Positions 36,956 through 49,894 of a stretch of DNA of 55,787 nt are shown here, one piece after another. This DNA is from Priapulus caudatus. Lineage: Eukaryota > Priapulida > Priapulimorpha > Priapulimorphida > Priapulidae. The notes under the pieces were generated by a model, which was not told where the DNA came from, ran no database searches, and saw nothing but the letters and a program-made list of their open reading frames with translations. The stretch lies in the NCBI RefSeq assembly GCF_000485595.1, contig NW_014577230.1, forward strand, positions 308,848 to 364,634, written 5' to 3'. Numbering within the stretch: the first letter of the stretch is position 1; each line of letters opens with the position of its first letter. A program made the position numbers and the translations under genes.

Positions 36956-37239
36956 GACAGAGGGAGGTGAGAGGCTAACTGGCAGGTTTTAAGCATATAC
37001 GTCGGTAGAAGAAGCTGAGCGCGCGTGACACTCGCTGTTATTCATGTGAAACCTTCGGCGCACTGGCAATACTGCCTCTTCCTCACCATCCCAAGCATAG
37101 CGGGGGTTCACGCACATGCCGAAATAACGAGAACTGAAGATAGTGTTACGACACACAATGCATCACGCACCACGGTCGCGCTCAGGAACCCCAACACGCA
37201 CGCAGCACTGCACGCAGAGCAGCCACGCACAGCATGGTA

Positions 37240-40228
37240 CATAAAACGAGCTTGAGCGATAGTGGCGAGTTGATTCATCGAGTTGTCAGTAACCCTAACG
37301 CGACTCTAAAACCGCGTTGCGATGTTTAAAGTCAAACGAATTTGTTGGCACGGGCATCATGTGACGCGTGGGAAGGACGGGCCAGGGGGGCTCGCTGCTG
37401 GGGTGGTGGGTTTTGCTACTGGTTCATGCTCGACATTTAGCTGGATGTTGGCACTAGTAACCGAGGCGATAGCCGAATAAGCTAACTGGAGATTGCGTTA
37501 ACATGCGGACGGAAACGTTGCGTGCGTAGTACGAACATGACACGCGCAAAAGTGGAAAATTACGAAGTTTGAGGCGACAAACGGTCGCTGATATAATGGC
37601 ATCACTTTGCGTCCGGCTCGCGGCGAAAGTCGTCGCTTTGCATAGCTCGTCCGCCGCGCCGACAAACGCCATTATTCCGCAGATGTGATTAATGATGCGC
37701 ATATTTTCGGCTGCAATTGAAATTCACGGCTCGCAGCGGATGCTGCGTGCTGCATGGCAGGCGTGCCGCGTCGTGTGCGCCTCAGCCTCTTACGGCGGGG
37801 CGCGATAACATACGCTACTATGATGGAAGATAGTATGCGGCCGGCGGGCGGCGGGGGGCGGTGCGGCGATGCGACGGGGGGCGGCCGGCGCAGGCGATGA
37901 CAGCGTGCGGTTTGTGGAGACCCGTGATGGTCTCAGCATTCATCAACTTCATCTGCGATCATAAAGCGGCTCTGCGCGCTGGCTCGGGGGGCCGGCCGAT
38001 GTAGGTCGGCGATGAATAAGCTTGGGATTTCTTTGAAAAGCGCTAGCGGGCTGATGTTGTTATCCCGCAGCGATTCGCGCGATCTTGGCATGGCCAATCA
38101 GCGGGCCATCTGCGCATACTCTTTGCGGGGCGCGATGAATGAGAGCTGGTCGTTGCATCCGCGCCCCCCCTTAATATATGCAGAGTTAAACAATCCGAAC
38201 ATCCTCGTAATGGGAGCAGTCACATGCTTCAATGGAAAGCCGCGTGCGTGCGGTTTTCACGAAACCTTCTATAAGCTGAGAAACTCCCGAGCGGGAGATT
38301 ACAACGCGACGCACGCACGGCACGCAGCACGGGCACGCAGCACGCACGCACGCAGGACGCCACGGCACGCTTTGTGTTTTTTGGAGCCATTTGCGAAACA
38401 CATTCATGGTTATCGTATTATTAATACCGTCGCCTTGCCTCGCTGAGTCGACCGCATACCAGTGCGCGCCGTGTGCACAACACCACGCGCGCAACCGCGC
38501 CACCATGACACAAGACGCGCGAGGAGCACACCACCCCATCACGGAACACGCGGAACACATACACACACACACACCACACACACACAATCAGCACACATAC
38601 ACACAACGACGCACGCACGCACGCGACGACGCACGCACGCATCGCACGCGACTTCACTAATGTTAAAGTAGAGCGATTTGTTGCGCAGCCAAGCAGCAGT
38701 CGAGCGCGGCTTATTGTACTAGTCGCTCAATTATGGAATGACAACGGTCCGCAGCGGCGGCAATAATCATGACTGTCGTCTGCGCCCGTGTGGAATAGCG
38801 ACGACGACACACCGTACGTGTGGCGGCATGTAGCCGCCGGACACGCGCGTAAACGTGTGCAGGCGGACACACGCCTTACGGCCTTACTCATCGGCCGGCT
38901 CCAAACCGAATTCGTACGCAATACGGTAGTACGGATCGACAGCGGTTATGCGAATAATGCAAGGTTTAACCGATATGCGGCATGCGCCAGCAGCTCAAAT
39001 ATATTTATTCTATAGCGGCTTCGACGGCGCTCTGGCGTGTTGTGCCAGTATTGTACGTCGCTGCACTAATTGTATATGATATGATGATATCAAGATGATG
39101 CAAGATGATCAAGATGACTCTCACGGCACCCCAGACGGCAGCCACGGGGTGAACGTTACGCGGCGGCGAATTCCGCACGCTATCGTGCGATATCAATGTC
39201 CGCGCAAGACAAGATAGCCATTTTTATATAACGATAATGATTTAATGGCATCTGTCATGCCTGAATCGTCGTCGGGCATCAGGTGGCAGCAGTTGAGTTA
39301 CTGCGCCGCTGATTGAGTGGAGCAGCGACGACGTGCCGAGAGAATGGCCGGCCAGTGTTATGGCCCAAGGCGCTGGATTATCGGAGGTTTCTTGCGATGC
39401 CGCGAGGGTGTTTAAATAATCGGATTATGTAGTTAATGAGGCGAATTAGGCCGCGAGTAATTAGTGTGGCGTCATTGGGGGTAGCGCGCGGTGTTTTATG
39501 TGGGCAGCGGGGTCGATAACACAGCGGAAAGGCTGGCGGGATAAGAAAACGGTAATCAAATAATGAATTGCACCGAATAACAGCGATTCAATAAACTTTT
39601 CCTAATGGGAAATACGCTCGCGACGAGGAGCAGCTGGACTGCCAATAATTTATCGTCGCAAAAGCAAACAGTTAGGCAATGAGCTAAACGCGGTGATAAC
39701 GCGCAAACAAGGAAACACAACGCTAGCGGTGACGGATCGATGACGTGCGGCTACTACGATAACGAACCCGCAAAACCTGCACTGACTCACCGCGCGTCGC
39801 GGAGCGAACATCCACCTATCAATAGTTTATACGTGAGAGAGGGAGAGGAGCGGATAGAGATTGTGGGAATAGGGGTGAGAGAGATGGGAGGGGAGCGAAG
39901 GAGCGCGAGTGATAGAGGGAAGTGAAGAGAAAGGAGGGGGACAGAGGGAAGGGGAGGGAGAGTGAGTGATAGAGCGGAAGTGAGAGAGAGAGAGAGAAAG
40001 AGAGATGAAAACAGTGTAGGATGAGAGCAGTCGCAGCACATGATGACGTAGCGCATAAACTTTACGCACACGCGAAAAAACGAGGCGACGCCGCGGCCGT
40101 TCGATTGCCGTTTAAATTTACATCGGCACTCTTAGACTATCGTCTGCTCGTCGTCATACATCTATTAAAGTCATGTCCATCACGACTGTCGCGAACATGA
40201 TGAAGTCAGTAGCGATGCAAGGCGAAGC

Positions 40229-40269
<41 letters not shown>

Positions 40270-40308
40270 GAGGAGGTGGAGGAGCAGAGGCAGCGGCGGC
40301 AACATCAC

Positions 40309-40340
<32 letters not shown>

Positions 40341-40762
40341 CCACCATCATCATCATCATCAGCAGCAGCAGCAGGCAAGGCGACGTTGTGCCGTCGACAG
40401 TATAGACAAGCCGACGTGTAGCAGACGGAATGCGTGTTTATTACCGTTCGCTAGCCCGACGCAGTCGTCGTCGCCGCCGCTGTCGTCGCCGTCGTCGTCG
40501 CCACCGTCGTCGTCGCCGGGCGCATAACGGTTAATTGTTACGCTCTAATATTTACCCAGCGTATATTTCTGCGGCGCCGCGCTCCGGCGCGTTTTGTCAG
40601 CTGCGTTTATGCAAATCGTCAGCCATTAATGAAATATCGATCCCGCACTGCGATATGACGCCAAGCACGGGCCGGCGATCGTGCGCGCAGAACCACACGC
40701 CACATGGCAATTAACACACACGCACGCACGCACGCACGCACGCACACACGCACGCACGCACA
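37240..40762. repeat. 3.5-kb direct duplication, copy 1
   Basis: It aligns in order and orientation with 46358-49790. Shared anchors include TCATGTGACGCGTGGGA, GATGTGATTAATGATGCGC, CTGATGTTGTTATCCCGC, CATGATATCAAGATGATC-like and GACTATCGTCTGCTCGT. Differences are mostly 1-2 base insertions or deletions throughout. The sequence is CpG-rich with no conserved reading frame between copies. It ends at the gap. Confidence 0.9.
40225..40380. repeat. CAG/GGA/CAT triplet tract inside duplication copy 1
   Basis: (GCA)n, (GGA)n and (CAT)n runs. The counterpart at about 49235-49415 is shorter and broken by extra bases, so the polyAla/Ser/His frames here are not preserved. Confidence 0.9.
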
Positions 40763-40787
40763 NNNNNNNNNNNNNNNNNNNNNNNNN
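40763..40787. other. Assembly gap of 25 N
   Basis: This follows (ACGC)n at the end of duplication copy 1. Confidence 0.99.
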
Positions 40788-41276
40788 TGGATGTATAGGC
40801 GCTATACTGGTTTTCGTTATTGGCATCAGTCCATAAGATAATACAGGAGTGTAACAATGTTGTCAATCAGTCCTGTAATAAGTATTAGAACTTATGCTCA
40901 AAAGCACGGAAGGCGCTGAATAATTAATTATTCCTTGCTTTACGTAGAGGAAGCACTATCAACGAAAACTTGGTGCTTCCGATTGCTCGTGATTGTATGG
41001 ATGTGTCGAGAAATTTTCAACCATGTGCCGTATCACAACCACACATAAGACGTACCGCTAGATAAACATAAGAAGCGTCCCGACATGGTGTGTGGACAGG
41101 AGACACAGAGAAGACACCGAGAGAGACGGTCAGGAGACAGAGAACAGTAGACGGAGGGGAGAGACAGGGACCAGGCGAGGGGAGAGAGACGGACAGTGGC
41201 GACGGACAGAGGAAGTGAGGAGAGACAGAGCAACACACAGTGGAGGCGACACAGGCGAGAGGGGGAGGGAGAGAAC

Positions 41277-41437
41277 AAGGCACTTGAAGCGTATCAACTG
41301 TAGAGCAACACCCGCCGCCATTGGCGAGTACACTTGACACATAAATTATATAGTGGTATATATTTTATGTGTCAGTTGTACGGCATGGCGTGGCGCGTGT
41401 GCTTTACGAGTTGTCGCTTGAATTAGTGCCTGTGGGA
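41277..41437. mobile_element. Hairpin MITE, family copy A
   Basis: The left arm GGCACTTGAAGCGTATCAAC...GACACATAAA pairs imperfectly with the right arm TTTATGTGTC...GCTTGAATTAGTGCC. The core GACACATAAA/TTTATGTGTC is perfect. Related to 42755-42974. Confidence 0.65.
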
Positions 41438-42754
41438 GAAGACGGCGAGAGAGAGAACAGAGCGAAATACACAGATCGTATCAGAAGGCGTGCGCGCACA
41501 CACAAAAACGCCAGCTGTGCACATTGTGCTATGGCCCTATGCCTTTACTTAACGCAACACGACATTCGTAGACAACATGCGTACACAAACAATTCTGTCT
41601 TGCACATAGGCAATGTCTGTGGCTCGTCTCCTCAAGCCGCGCGCTGCCAAGGTTGTTATTATCGCATTTGCTTTATGAAGAAATAATTTAACAGAGAAAT
41701 GCCGTGTGCCTGCGTTGAGGCGTGACGGGAGCGAACGAGGCGGTACCCCAGCGACACGTACGACCAGCGACGCCTTCGCGAGCCGCTGTCTCGTACTGCC
41801 CGCTTTCGCATGTCTCGTCCTCATTCAACCTTCTTACAGATGTTGTTCCCCTTGAGAATTTATGTCGTCGTCATTTACTAAAATAATGGGGTTGCCTCGG
41901 CTCCGAGGCGGCGCCCAGTTGCGGGATGGCGCCGCAGCGAGGGCCCGTGCGCATAATTAGTTTGGGGGGAGAGCCTGGGTTACTCCGTAATAAAAGTTTC
42001 TCCGCGACGGCTCCAGTAACTTATGTCATTGCAGCACAGCAGGGACAGCTCTTGGTACTCTCGGATATACCTCAACTGGCGAAAGCTGTCGTTGTCACCT
42101 TCCAGTATTACAATAAGCATGTAGGAGGCAGAGCGCGAACGAAGTGCGCATCATTCATTTCCGCGTGAATGCTAACTTACATCGACATGTTCTCATACTA
42201 ACTGGAAGAAAAAATGTAGCCTCCCAAGCCGGGCTAATTTGTTCCACAATGTAAGTGACCAATGCATATAGTAGCTTTTCTTGAAATGGTCCTACGTCAT
42301 CTCATAGTAGTAACAATGGAAGACCGCAGAGGAAGCAGTGCGTAAAATCAAAACAATAACATTCCCACACAATATCGATAATTACCAATGAGTGTCATAA
42401 CATGAAAGCATCGCAAACAACTGTTACGATTCAGCCATTTCTATGACAGCAGCAAAGATAAGTTACACAGACGTCACGTCTAACATTTCTTCATTTGGGC
42501 ATTGGAAATTCTATTGCACAGGAGTGTACGGGGAGGTGTGTGTCGACCAGGGAAGGCTAGGTGTGTCGGCCATCCATGCAAGACTTCCACAGCTACGGTG
42601 CAAAGGTCGTTATACAGCAGTGTTCTATATGAATGATGACGCTCGCGCTGATGCGACCGAAAACGTACGCTAAAGCTAACGACTTTCTTCAACAACGCCT
42701 GTTCTGGGCAGCACGCGCACAGTGGGTAAACGCAAGCTAGCCGCGGGTATTGCC

Positions 42755-42974
42755 AAGGCACTTGGAAGGTTTCAACTGTAAACACACGCCGCGCCGATTG
42801 CGCGCACCTGAGCACATAAATATACTATTATGTTAATTTATTTTATTTATTTATTTATAATCATTTATTTATTATATAATATAATAAACATGATATAGTA
42901 TATATTAGTGTCAGTGTGCGCGCAATTGGCGGCGGCGTGTGTTTACAGTTGAAACGCTTCAAGTTGGCCTGTGG
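42755..42974. mobile_element. Hairpin MITE, family copy B
   Basis: TTTCAACTGTAAACACACGCC on the left and GGCGTGTGTTTACAGTTGAAA on the right are perfect inverted copies. Arms extend through ATTGCGCGCA. The AT-rich centre (42825-42905) is expanded relative to copy A. Confidence 0.8.
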
Positions 42975-44124
42975 GTATTGCCCTACGTTATACTGGTTGG
43001 CCCTATTCGCGTTGCGTATTGTCTGCTTATTGCTGGAATACGCACACATGACGCACATATCAGCCCGGAATACAGCCATTCACCGCGAGCTGATCTACGT
43101 AGTCAATGACGACGCCTATCGCATCGGCCGTGGGTATGTGGCTGGCTACCTTAAAATTGTCCTAAAACTCTCGCAAGGAAGAACGCAACGGTCAAATGCA
43201 TGACGAGCGCGAGCGACATCGAGAACGAGTGAATGCGAGCGCAAGAGCGAGTCGACACACGACAGTCCACACACCACCCACGCAGCGCACGCGCCCTCAC
43301 TGCCACACCACACACCACACGGCACACACGACACACACACGGCACTGGGCAGATAGCACACACACACAAACCACACACACACACAGACATAACACTCATT
43401 CGAGGCACACCGTCGGTGTGTACGTCGAGCTGGGCGTGGTCGTCTTCGTGCTGTGCAGGTAGACTGTGCCTGCGTGCGTCTTCAGCGTGCACAGCTAACA
43501 CCACGTCGCTTATGAAGCAAAACAATCGCAAGCTATTGAGGAAAAGGCGTGGACTGGCCGCGCGCTTGGTGTAACTGTGTATGCACTGCCGATTATCATA
43601 TAAGCAGAGCTAACACGGTGCTTACGGTAGCAGGGTCCAAAGGGGAAGGAGAAAATTGGCAAAACCTATTAGAGATCCAAACGAAAACGCCATTAAACCA
43701 TTCTACTTCCCACGTGTAACCGCAACGGCCCGGAACTGACTGGCATGAAGAACACGTTTCTCTACATCAGCTTCAGCATTTCTCATTCATCATGTTCTAT
43801 GATAACTTCATCAGCAAGCACTAAAACACTTTCACTCACATACCACTTCACCAACACAATTACACAAGACAAACGACACAGTGCCGTTGAAAATGTTGCA
43901 ATTGCTTAACAATATTTCGGACATTCATCGTCAGCCAACTGTGCACAACACACAGCTGTTTCTGACAGGAAAGTCTAAGAACCTAATCGATGCCGTGCTT
44001 CAACAAGACATGCACGGCGACTGTCTATATGAACGCTTCAGAGATATGTTGTTAGACGTAATTAAACTTTCTACGAATGTTATCAGTCATTTTGCGAACT
44101 GAAATGTACAGAAATGTATTGTGA

Positions 44125-44265
44125 CGTCATGTTATTGAATACATTGAATACATGAATACATTGAACTACATGAATACATGAATACAATGAATACATGAAT
44201 ACAATTGAATAGCATGAATATCATGAATCATGAATACATGAATACATTGAATAACATTGAACTTG
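44125..44265. repeat. 9-bp minisatellite (ATGAATACA)n
   Basis: About fifteen imperfect units, alternating ATGAATACA and TTGAATACA. Confidence 0.9.
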
Positions 44266-45499
44266 TCAATGATTTTAATACATTTTCTACTGCATTCTTG
44301 TACAACGTTATGGAGCCGAAGCTTGCCCTACTTTCTACAGTATATTGTCTTCTTATAATATAAATGAAATTCTTTCCTACCGTGCTGCAACCTGCATTGT
44401 ATATGTCGTCAGACGACGTGAAGAACTGAAATGGACTGGGTCAGTGTGATAAAGCACGGGCCAGCAAACATTGGTCACTGCGTTAGGGCTACCAGTGAGC
44501 GCTTAATCCGCCACTGAGCCGTAGTAATGCTCATCATTCATGTTGTCGTACTTGCAGTAGTCCATTCTACACTAATAAAACAAGCAATAAATATGATCAT
44601 AAAAGAATGGCATGCTGTCTTACTGCAGGCAAAGACCTGCTCACATTTTCACTGCTTACTTCGTCGCTGATGTCAAGTTACGGAAACGTCTGACGTATAT
44701 TTCATCTTTATCATCGCACTAACACGGCGTCGCTTGTGTATGGGAAATCGTACCAGCTTGACTCAATAAGTGCGCTCGATACACCGCAATAGGCAACGTC
44801 GCTTGCTTACAGCACATTTAGGCACAGACGATTGATAGTACGGCATCTTCAATTGAGTTCCATCAACTACCCCTCCACCACCGTCGAGTGCCGAGCGCTC
44901 ACTCCGTATGAAGTGTTAACTACACTCTACAGTCTACTGTATCCGTGTCGGACAGTTATGGAGGAATGCCGCCTGTATATCATCCATGCAACAAGCTCAC
45001 ATGGGCTACATATCTGTATTACCGTAATCGAGTCAACAACCCGTTCAGCGGCAGTTTCAGGCTTCTGCTGCAACGCTTGCGGCAATTCTGCGGCAATTGT
45101 GCGCATTCTTGTAACGCGCACGTCTAACTACTGAACATGGCATTTATAGTGTGCTGATGGAACTGATCATACAACGCCAGTCACGGTTTAAATACTGCGT
45201 AAGTTGGCTCGCGTCCATATTCAATGCTTTTCTATAACTCATAGACAACTCAGTACGCTCATTAGATAACTCATAACTCATCAGATAACTCATGACCATA
45301 GATAACTATCGACTGCATAGACAACTTTGGTTTGTTGTAGACGTTATATCCATCGGGCGCTGTCATGCCTGCTGATTTCTGTTCTAGTATTGTTGCCTCT
45401 GTTTCTTTATCCTTCACTTGCTCCTTCCTCCATGCATCTCTTTCATCGCGTTCTAACCCGCTTGCCCCCCCCCCCCTTTGTTCCTACTTGCTCACTTTG

Positions 45500-46285
45500 T
45501 TGCCGGCCAATGAATGTTTGTACTGTTTCTCTATACCGGACGCCGACCGCTGCGCACACTCCGAATGGAAACTTTAGCTGAGATGACAATTGGTGAACCT
45601 GACCAGGCGTTTTGTTCGTCCATTATACGGTCCAAGTCTATCGTCGTCGCATTGATTATCCAGCGGTCGGTCTTTGAATCACTTCATCGGTCAAGTCGCA
45701 TCGGTCAGTCCATCGGTCGTCCATCGTCAGTCATCGGTCAGTTCCATCTGTCAAGTCCCAAAATCACTCCAAGTGCGTAGTCAGCAATCCGTCAGTCCAT
45801 CCGTCGTCCTACTCCGTAAATGGTCCATCCGTCGGTCACAATCGTCGGTCCCATTCCGTCAGCTCCATTACGTCAGTTAATCATCGCAGTCGCATCGGTC
45901 AGTCCAATCGTCAGTCCATCCGTCAGTTTATCGTCAGTCATCCGTCAGTCTAAGTCCGTCAGCGCCAGTGATCAGTCTATGCGGTCAGTCCATTGACAGT
46001 CCAGCGTCAGTCCATGCCGTCAGTGTACATTGATTAGTGCCATCGTTGTTGGTGCTGTGCGTGACAGCTGACCGGTGGAGACCGTCGTCAGCCATGGCGC
46101 CGTAAATGGCTCAATTACACGACAATTGTCCATCACCTCTGTCTCTCGCTCTCTTCTCTCCTTTCCTTCTCTCTCTCGTCTCTCTCTCTCTCTTCTCTGC
46201 ATCTCTCATCTCTCTCTCTTCTGTGTGTGTGTGTGTGTGTTGTGTGATGTGTGTGTGTGTGTGTGTGTGTGTGTGTTGTACATAC
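45500..46285. repeat. Inverted arm A (12-bp minisatellite plus flanks)
   Basis: CGGAATGGAAACTTTAGCTG-like, CAATTGGTGAACCTGACCAG, then a degraded (CCATCSGTCAGT)n tract (45660-46020), CAGCCATGGCGCCGT, (CT)n and (GT)n. The reverse complement of the same order occurs at 49800-50560. This arm has many more indels than its partner. Confidence 0.85.
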
Positions 46286-46357
46286 ACGCACACACACACA
46301 CACACACACGCACGCACGCACACACGCACGCACGCACGCACGCACGCACACACACGC
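46286..46357. repeat. (CA)n/(ACGC)n junction tract
   Basis: This joins inverted arm A to duplication copy 2. Confidence 0.9.
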
Positions 46358-49300
46358 ACACATAAAACCAGCTGAGCGCTAGTCGGGCCGAGTTGGTTCA
46401 CCTCGATTGTCAGTAACCCTAACCGGCCGCAACTCTAACAACCGCGCTTACGCGGATGTTTAGTCAAACCAATGTTGCACGGCATCATGTGACGCGTGGG
46501 AGAACGACGGCACAGCGCGGGGCTGCCTGCTGGGGGTGGTGGCGGTTTGCTCACGTTCATGCTCGAACATTTAGCTGGATTTCGGCGACTAGTAACCCGA
46601 GCGATCACGCCGAATAAAGCTACTGGCAGATTGCGTTAACATCGCCGACGAAACGTGCGTGCGTGTACGCAACATGACAACGCGCACAAAGTGGAAAAAG
46701 TTACGAGTTTGCGCGCGACAAAGACGTCGCTGATATATGGCATCACTTTGCGTCGGCCCGGCGGCCACAAGTCGGTCGACATTTGCATACTCGTCGCCGC
46801 GCCGACAATACGCCATTATTCCCGCAGATGTGATTAATGATGCGCTCATTTTCGGCTGCAATTGAAATTCACGCTCGCGCGGATGCTGCGTGCTGCATGG
46901 CCGCCGCCGTGCCCCGCCGCTCGGTGTGCCGCACCTCAGTACCCCTCTTACCGGGCGCGCATCACAATAGCTACCTATCTGGAAGATAGATGGCGCCCGG
47001 GCGCGCGGCGGGAGAGGCGGTGCGGCCGAATGCGACGGCGGGGCGGCCGCGCGCAGCGATGACAGCGTCGGCTTTGTGGGAGACCCGCTGATGGATCTCA
47101 GCACTTCATCAAACTCATCTGCGATCATAACAGCGGCTCTGCGCGCTGGCCGGGGCCAGCCGATGTAAGCGTCCGATGAATAGCCTTGGGATTTCTTTGA
47201 CAAAAGCGCTAGCGGCCGCTGATGTTGTTATCCCGCCAGCGATCGCGCCGACCTTGGCTCGCCACATCCACGCGCGCCATCTGCGCCAACTCTTTGCGAG
47301 GCAGACGGATGAATGAGAGCTGGGTCGCTTGCATCCGCCCGCCCCCCGCCCCCCTTATATCAGAGTTACAACCAATCCGCCCAATCCTCGTAATGGGAGC
47401 AGTCACATCGCTTCATGGAAAACACGCGTGCGTGCGTTTTCACGAAACCTTCCATAAGCTGAGAAACTCGAGGCGGGAGAATTAACACCGGCGCACGCAC
47501 GCACGCACGCACGCACGCGCACGCACGCACGCACGCACGCACGCGCGCACTAATCGTTAAAGTAACGAGCGATTTGTCGCACACGCACGCAGCGCACGCA
47601 CGCGGCATTATTGTAGCTGTCCATCAATTATGAATGACAACGGTCCCGCAGCGGCGGACAATAACATCATGCTGTCGTCCTGCGCCGTGTGCAATAGCGA
47701 CGACGACACACGTACGTGTGCGCGCATGTACGCCGCCGCTGACACGCGCGGTAACACGTGTGCAGGCGACGACACACGCTTACCTACCTCATCGCGCCGG
47801 CTCCAAAACCGAATTCGTACGCAATCCGGTAGTAACGGATACGACACGGTTATGCGAATAATCGCAAGCAGTTTAACCGATATGCGCGCATGCCCAGCAG
47901 CTACACCTATATTTATTCTATACGCGGCTTCGACGGCGCTCCTGGCGATGCTTGCTCGCCAGTTATTGTACGCGCTGCACTAATTGTATATGATATCCAT
48001 GATATCAAGATGATCAAGATGATCAAGATGACTCTCAACGCCACGCCCACGACGGCAAGCACGGGTGCAACGTTAACGCGGCGGCGAATCCCGCACGCTA
48101 TCTGCATATCAATGTCCCCGCGCAAGACACAAAGATAGCATCTTTAATAATAACGATAATGATTTAATGGGCATTGTCATGCTGATCGTCGGTCGGCATC
48201 AGGTGCAGCAGCTTGAGTTACTGCCGACCGCTATTGACGTCGGAGCAGCGACGGACGCCGAGAGAATGCCGGCCAAGTGTTATGCCCCAAGGCGCTGGAT
48301 ATCCTCGCACGTCTTGCGATGCACGCAAGGGTGTTTAATAATCGGATTATTAGTTAATGAGGCGAATTAGCCGACAGTAATTAGTGTGGCGTCATTTGGC
48401 GGGGTAGCGCGCGGTGTTTATGTGCGGACGGCGGTTCCCGCTAACACAGCGGAAAGCGCTGCGGAGATAAGACAAACACGCCGATAATCAAATAATCGAA
48501 ATTCGCCACCGAATCAACAGCGATATCAAATCAAACGTCTTCCTAATGGAAATATACGCTCGGCGACGACGGGCCAGCAGCTGCGACTCAATAATTTATC
48601 GTCGACCAACAGCAAACAGTTGGCAATGAGCTATAACGCGGTGATAAACGCGCCAAGAACAACACAACGCCCTACGGTGACGGATCGATCGACGTGCGCG
48701 CTACCTACCGATAACGACCGACGGCAAAACCTGCACTGACTCCCACCGCAGCTCGCGCGAACATACACACCTATACAATATGTTTATACTGAGAGAGGGG
48801 GAGAGCGAGGGATAGAGTGTGGGATAGGGAGTGAGAGAGATGGGAGGGGGAGGCGAGGGAGCGAGAGTGATAGAGCGGAAGTGAGAGAGAAGGAGGGGGA
48901 CAGAGGGAAGGGGAGGGAGAGTGAGTGATAGAGCGGAAGTGAGAGAAGAAGAGAGAGATGAGAAGAGCGACGAGAGAGAGAGACCGGAGAGGACGAGAGA
49001 GACAAGAAAGAGAGATCTGAAAACAGTGACTAGGATGAGAGCTAGTCGCAGCGCACATGATATGATCCGTCGCCGCTGAAAAACCGCGAAGCGACACCGC
49101 GAGACCGTTCGATTGCCGCTTTAATTATATCGGACTCTCTAGACTATCGTCTGCTCGTTGTCACTACATCTATTAAGTCATGTCCATCACGACTGTCCTG
49201 CGACATGATGAAGTCCAGTAGCGATTGCTAAGGCGCAGCTGCATCCAGCAGCAGCATGCAGGAGGAGGAGGAGGTGGAGCGGAGCAGGAAGGCAGCAGCG

Positions 49301-49790
49301 CATCATCCATCATCATTCCATCGATCATCATCATCACCATGACACCATCATCATTCCATCATCATCGATCAATTCTCACCACCATCATCAATCAGCAGCA
49401 GCAGCAGCAGGCCAGGCGATGTTGCGCCGTCGAAGTATAGGACAGCCGACTTATGCCAGGACGGAATGTCAGAGGTCCTCCGTGTTTATTACGTTCGCTA
49501 GCCGACGCCGCTGTCGTCGCCGCCGCCTGTCGTCTGCCGTCCGTCGTCGCGGGGCGCATGACGGTTAATTGTTACGCTCTAATTATTTACCATGCGGTAT
49601 ATTTCTGCGTTGGGCGCCGCGCATCCGTGCGCGTTTTTGTCAGCTGGCGTTTATTGCAAATCGTCAGCAATAATCGATCCCGCACTGCGACCTATTGACG
49701 CCACAGCACGGGCCGCGCGACGTAGCGCGCAGATACCACCCCGCAACATGGCAATTTAACACCACGCGCACAGCACGCACGCAGCACGAC
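46358..49790. repeat. 3.4-kb direct duplication, copy 2
   Basis: Counterpart of 37240-40762. Begins CACATAAAACCAGCTGAGCG and ends near CATGGCAATTTAACACCACG. Frames here (for example 46589-47203, - strand) are not preserved in copy 1, which argues against coding. It contains an (ACGC)n tract at 47495-47550 matching a shorter one in copy 1. Confidence 0.9.
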
Positions 49791-49799
49791 AAACACAAT

Positions 49800-49808
49800 C
49801 AACACAAC

Positions 49809-49848
<40 letters not shown>

Positions 49849-49855
49849 ACAGAAC

Positions 49856-49894
<39 letters not shown>

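Larger units (their letters stand above)
40788..45499. other. Unique-looking DNA without a recognised gene
   Basis: Apart from the two related hairpin elements and two small repeat tracts listed separately, only a purine-rich GAGACAG tract (41090-41275) stands out. A 73-codon + strand frame at 43881-44102 (MPLKMLQLLNNISDIHRQPT...) has protein-like composition but no known match. Confidence 0.45.

Noticed and set aside
40173-40527. Poly-Ala/Gly/Ser and poly-His/Gln frames
   Set aside because: They come from CAG/GGA/CAT triplet runs, and the second copy at 49.2 kb does not keep the frames.
43390-43520. Thr/Ser-rich - strand frame (THAGTVYLHSTKTTTPSSTY) as a mucin-like exon
   Set aside because: Short, composition driven by CA/ACG repeats, and no second exon or splice support.
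46589-47203. 204-codon - strand frame in duplication copy 2
   Set aside because: The matching region of copy 1 is broken by indels and has different frames, so it is not conserved coding sequence.
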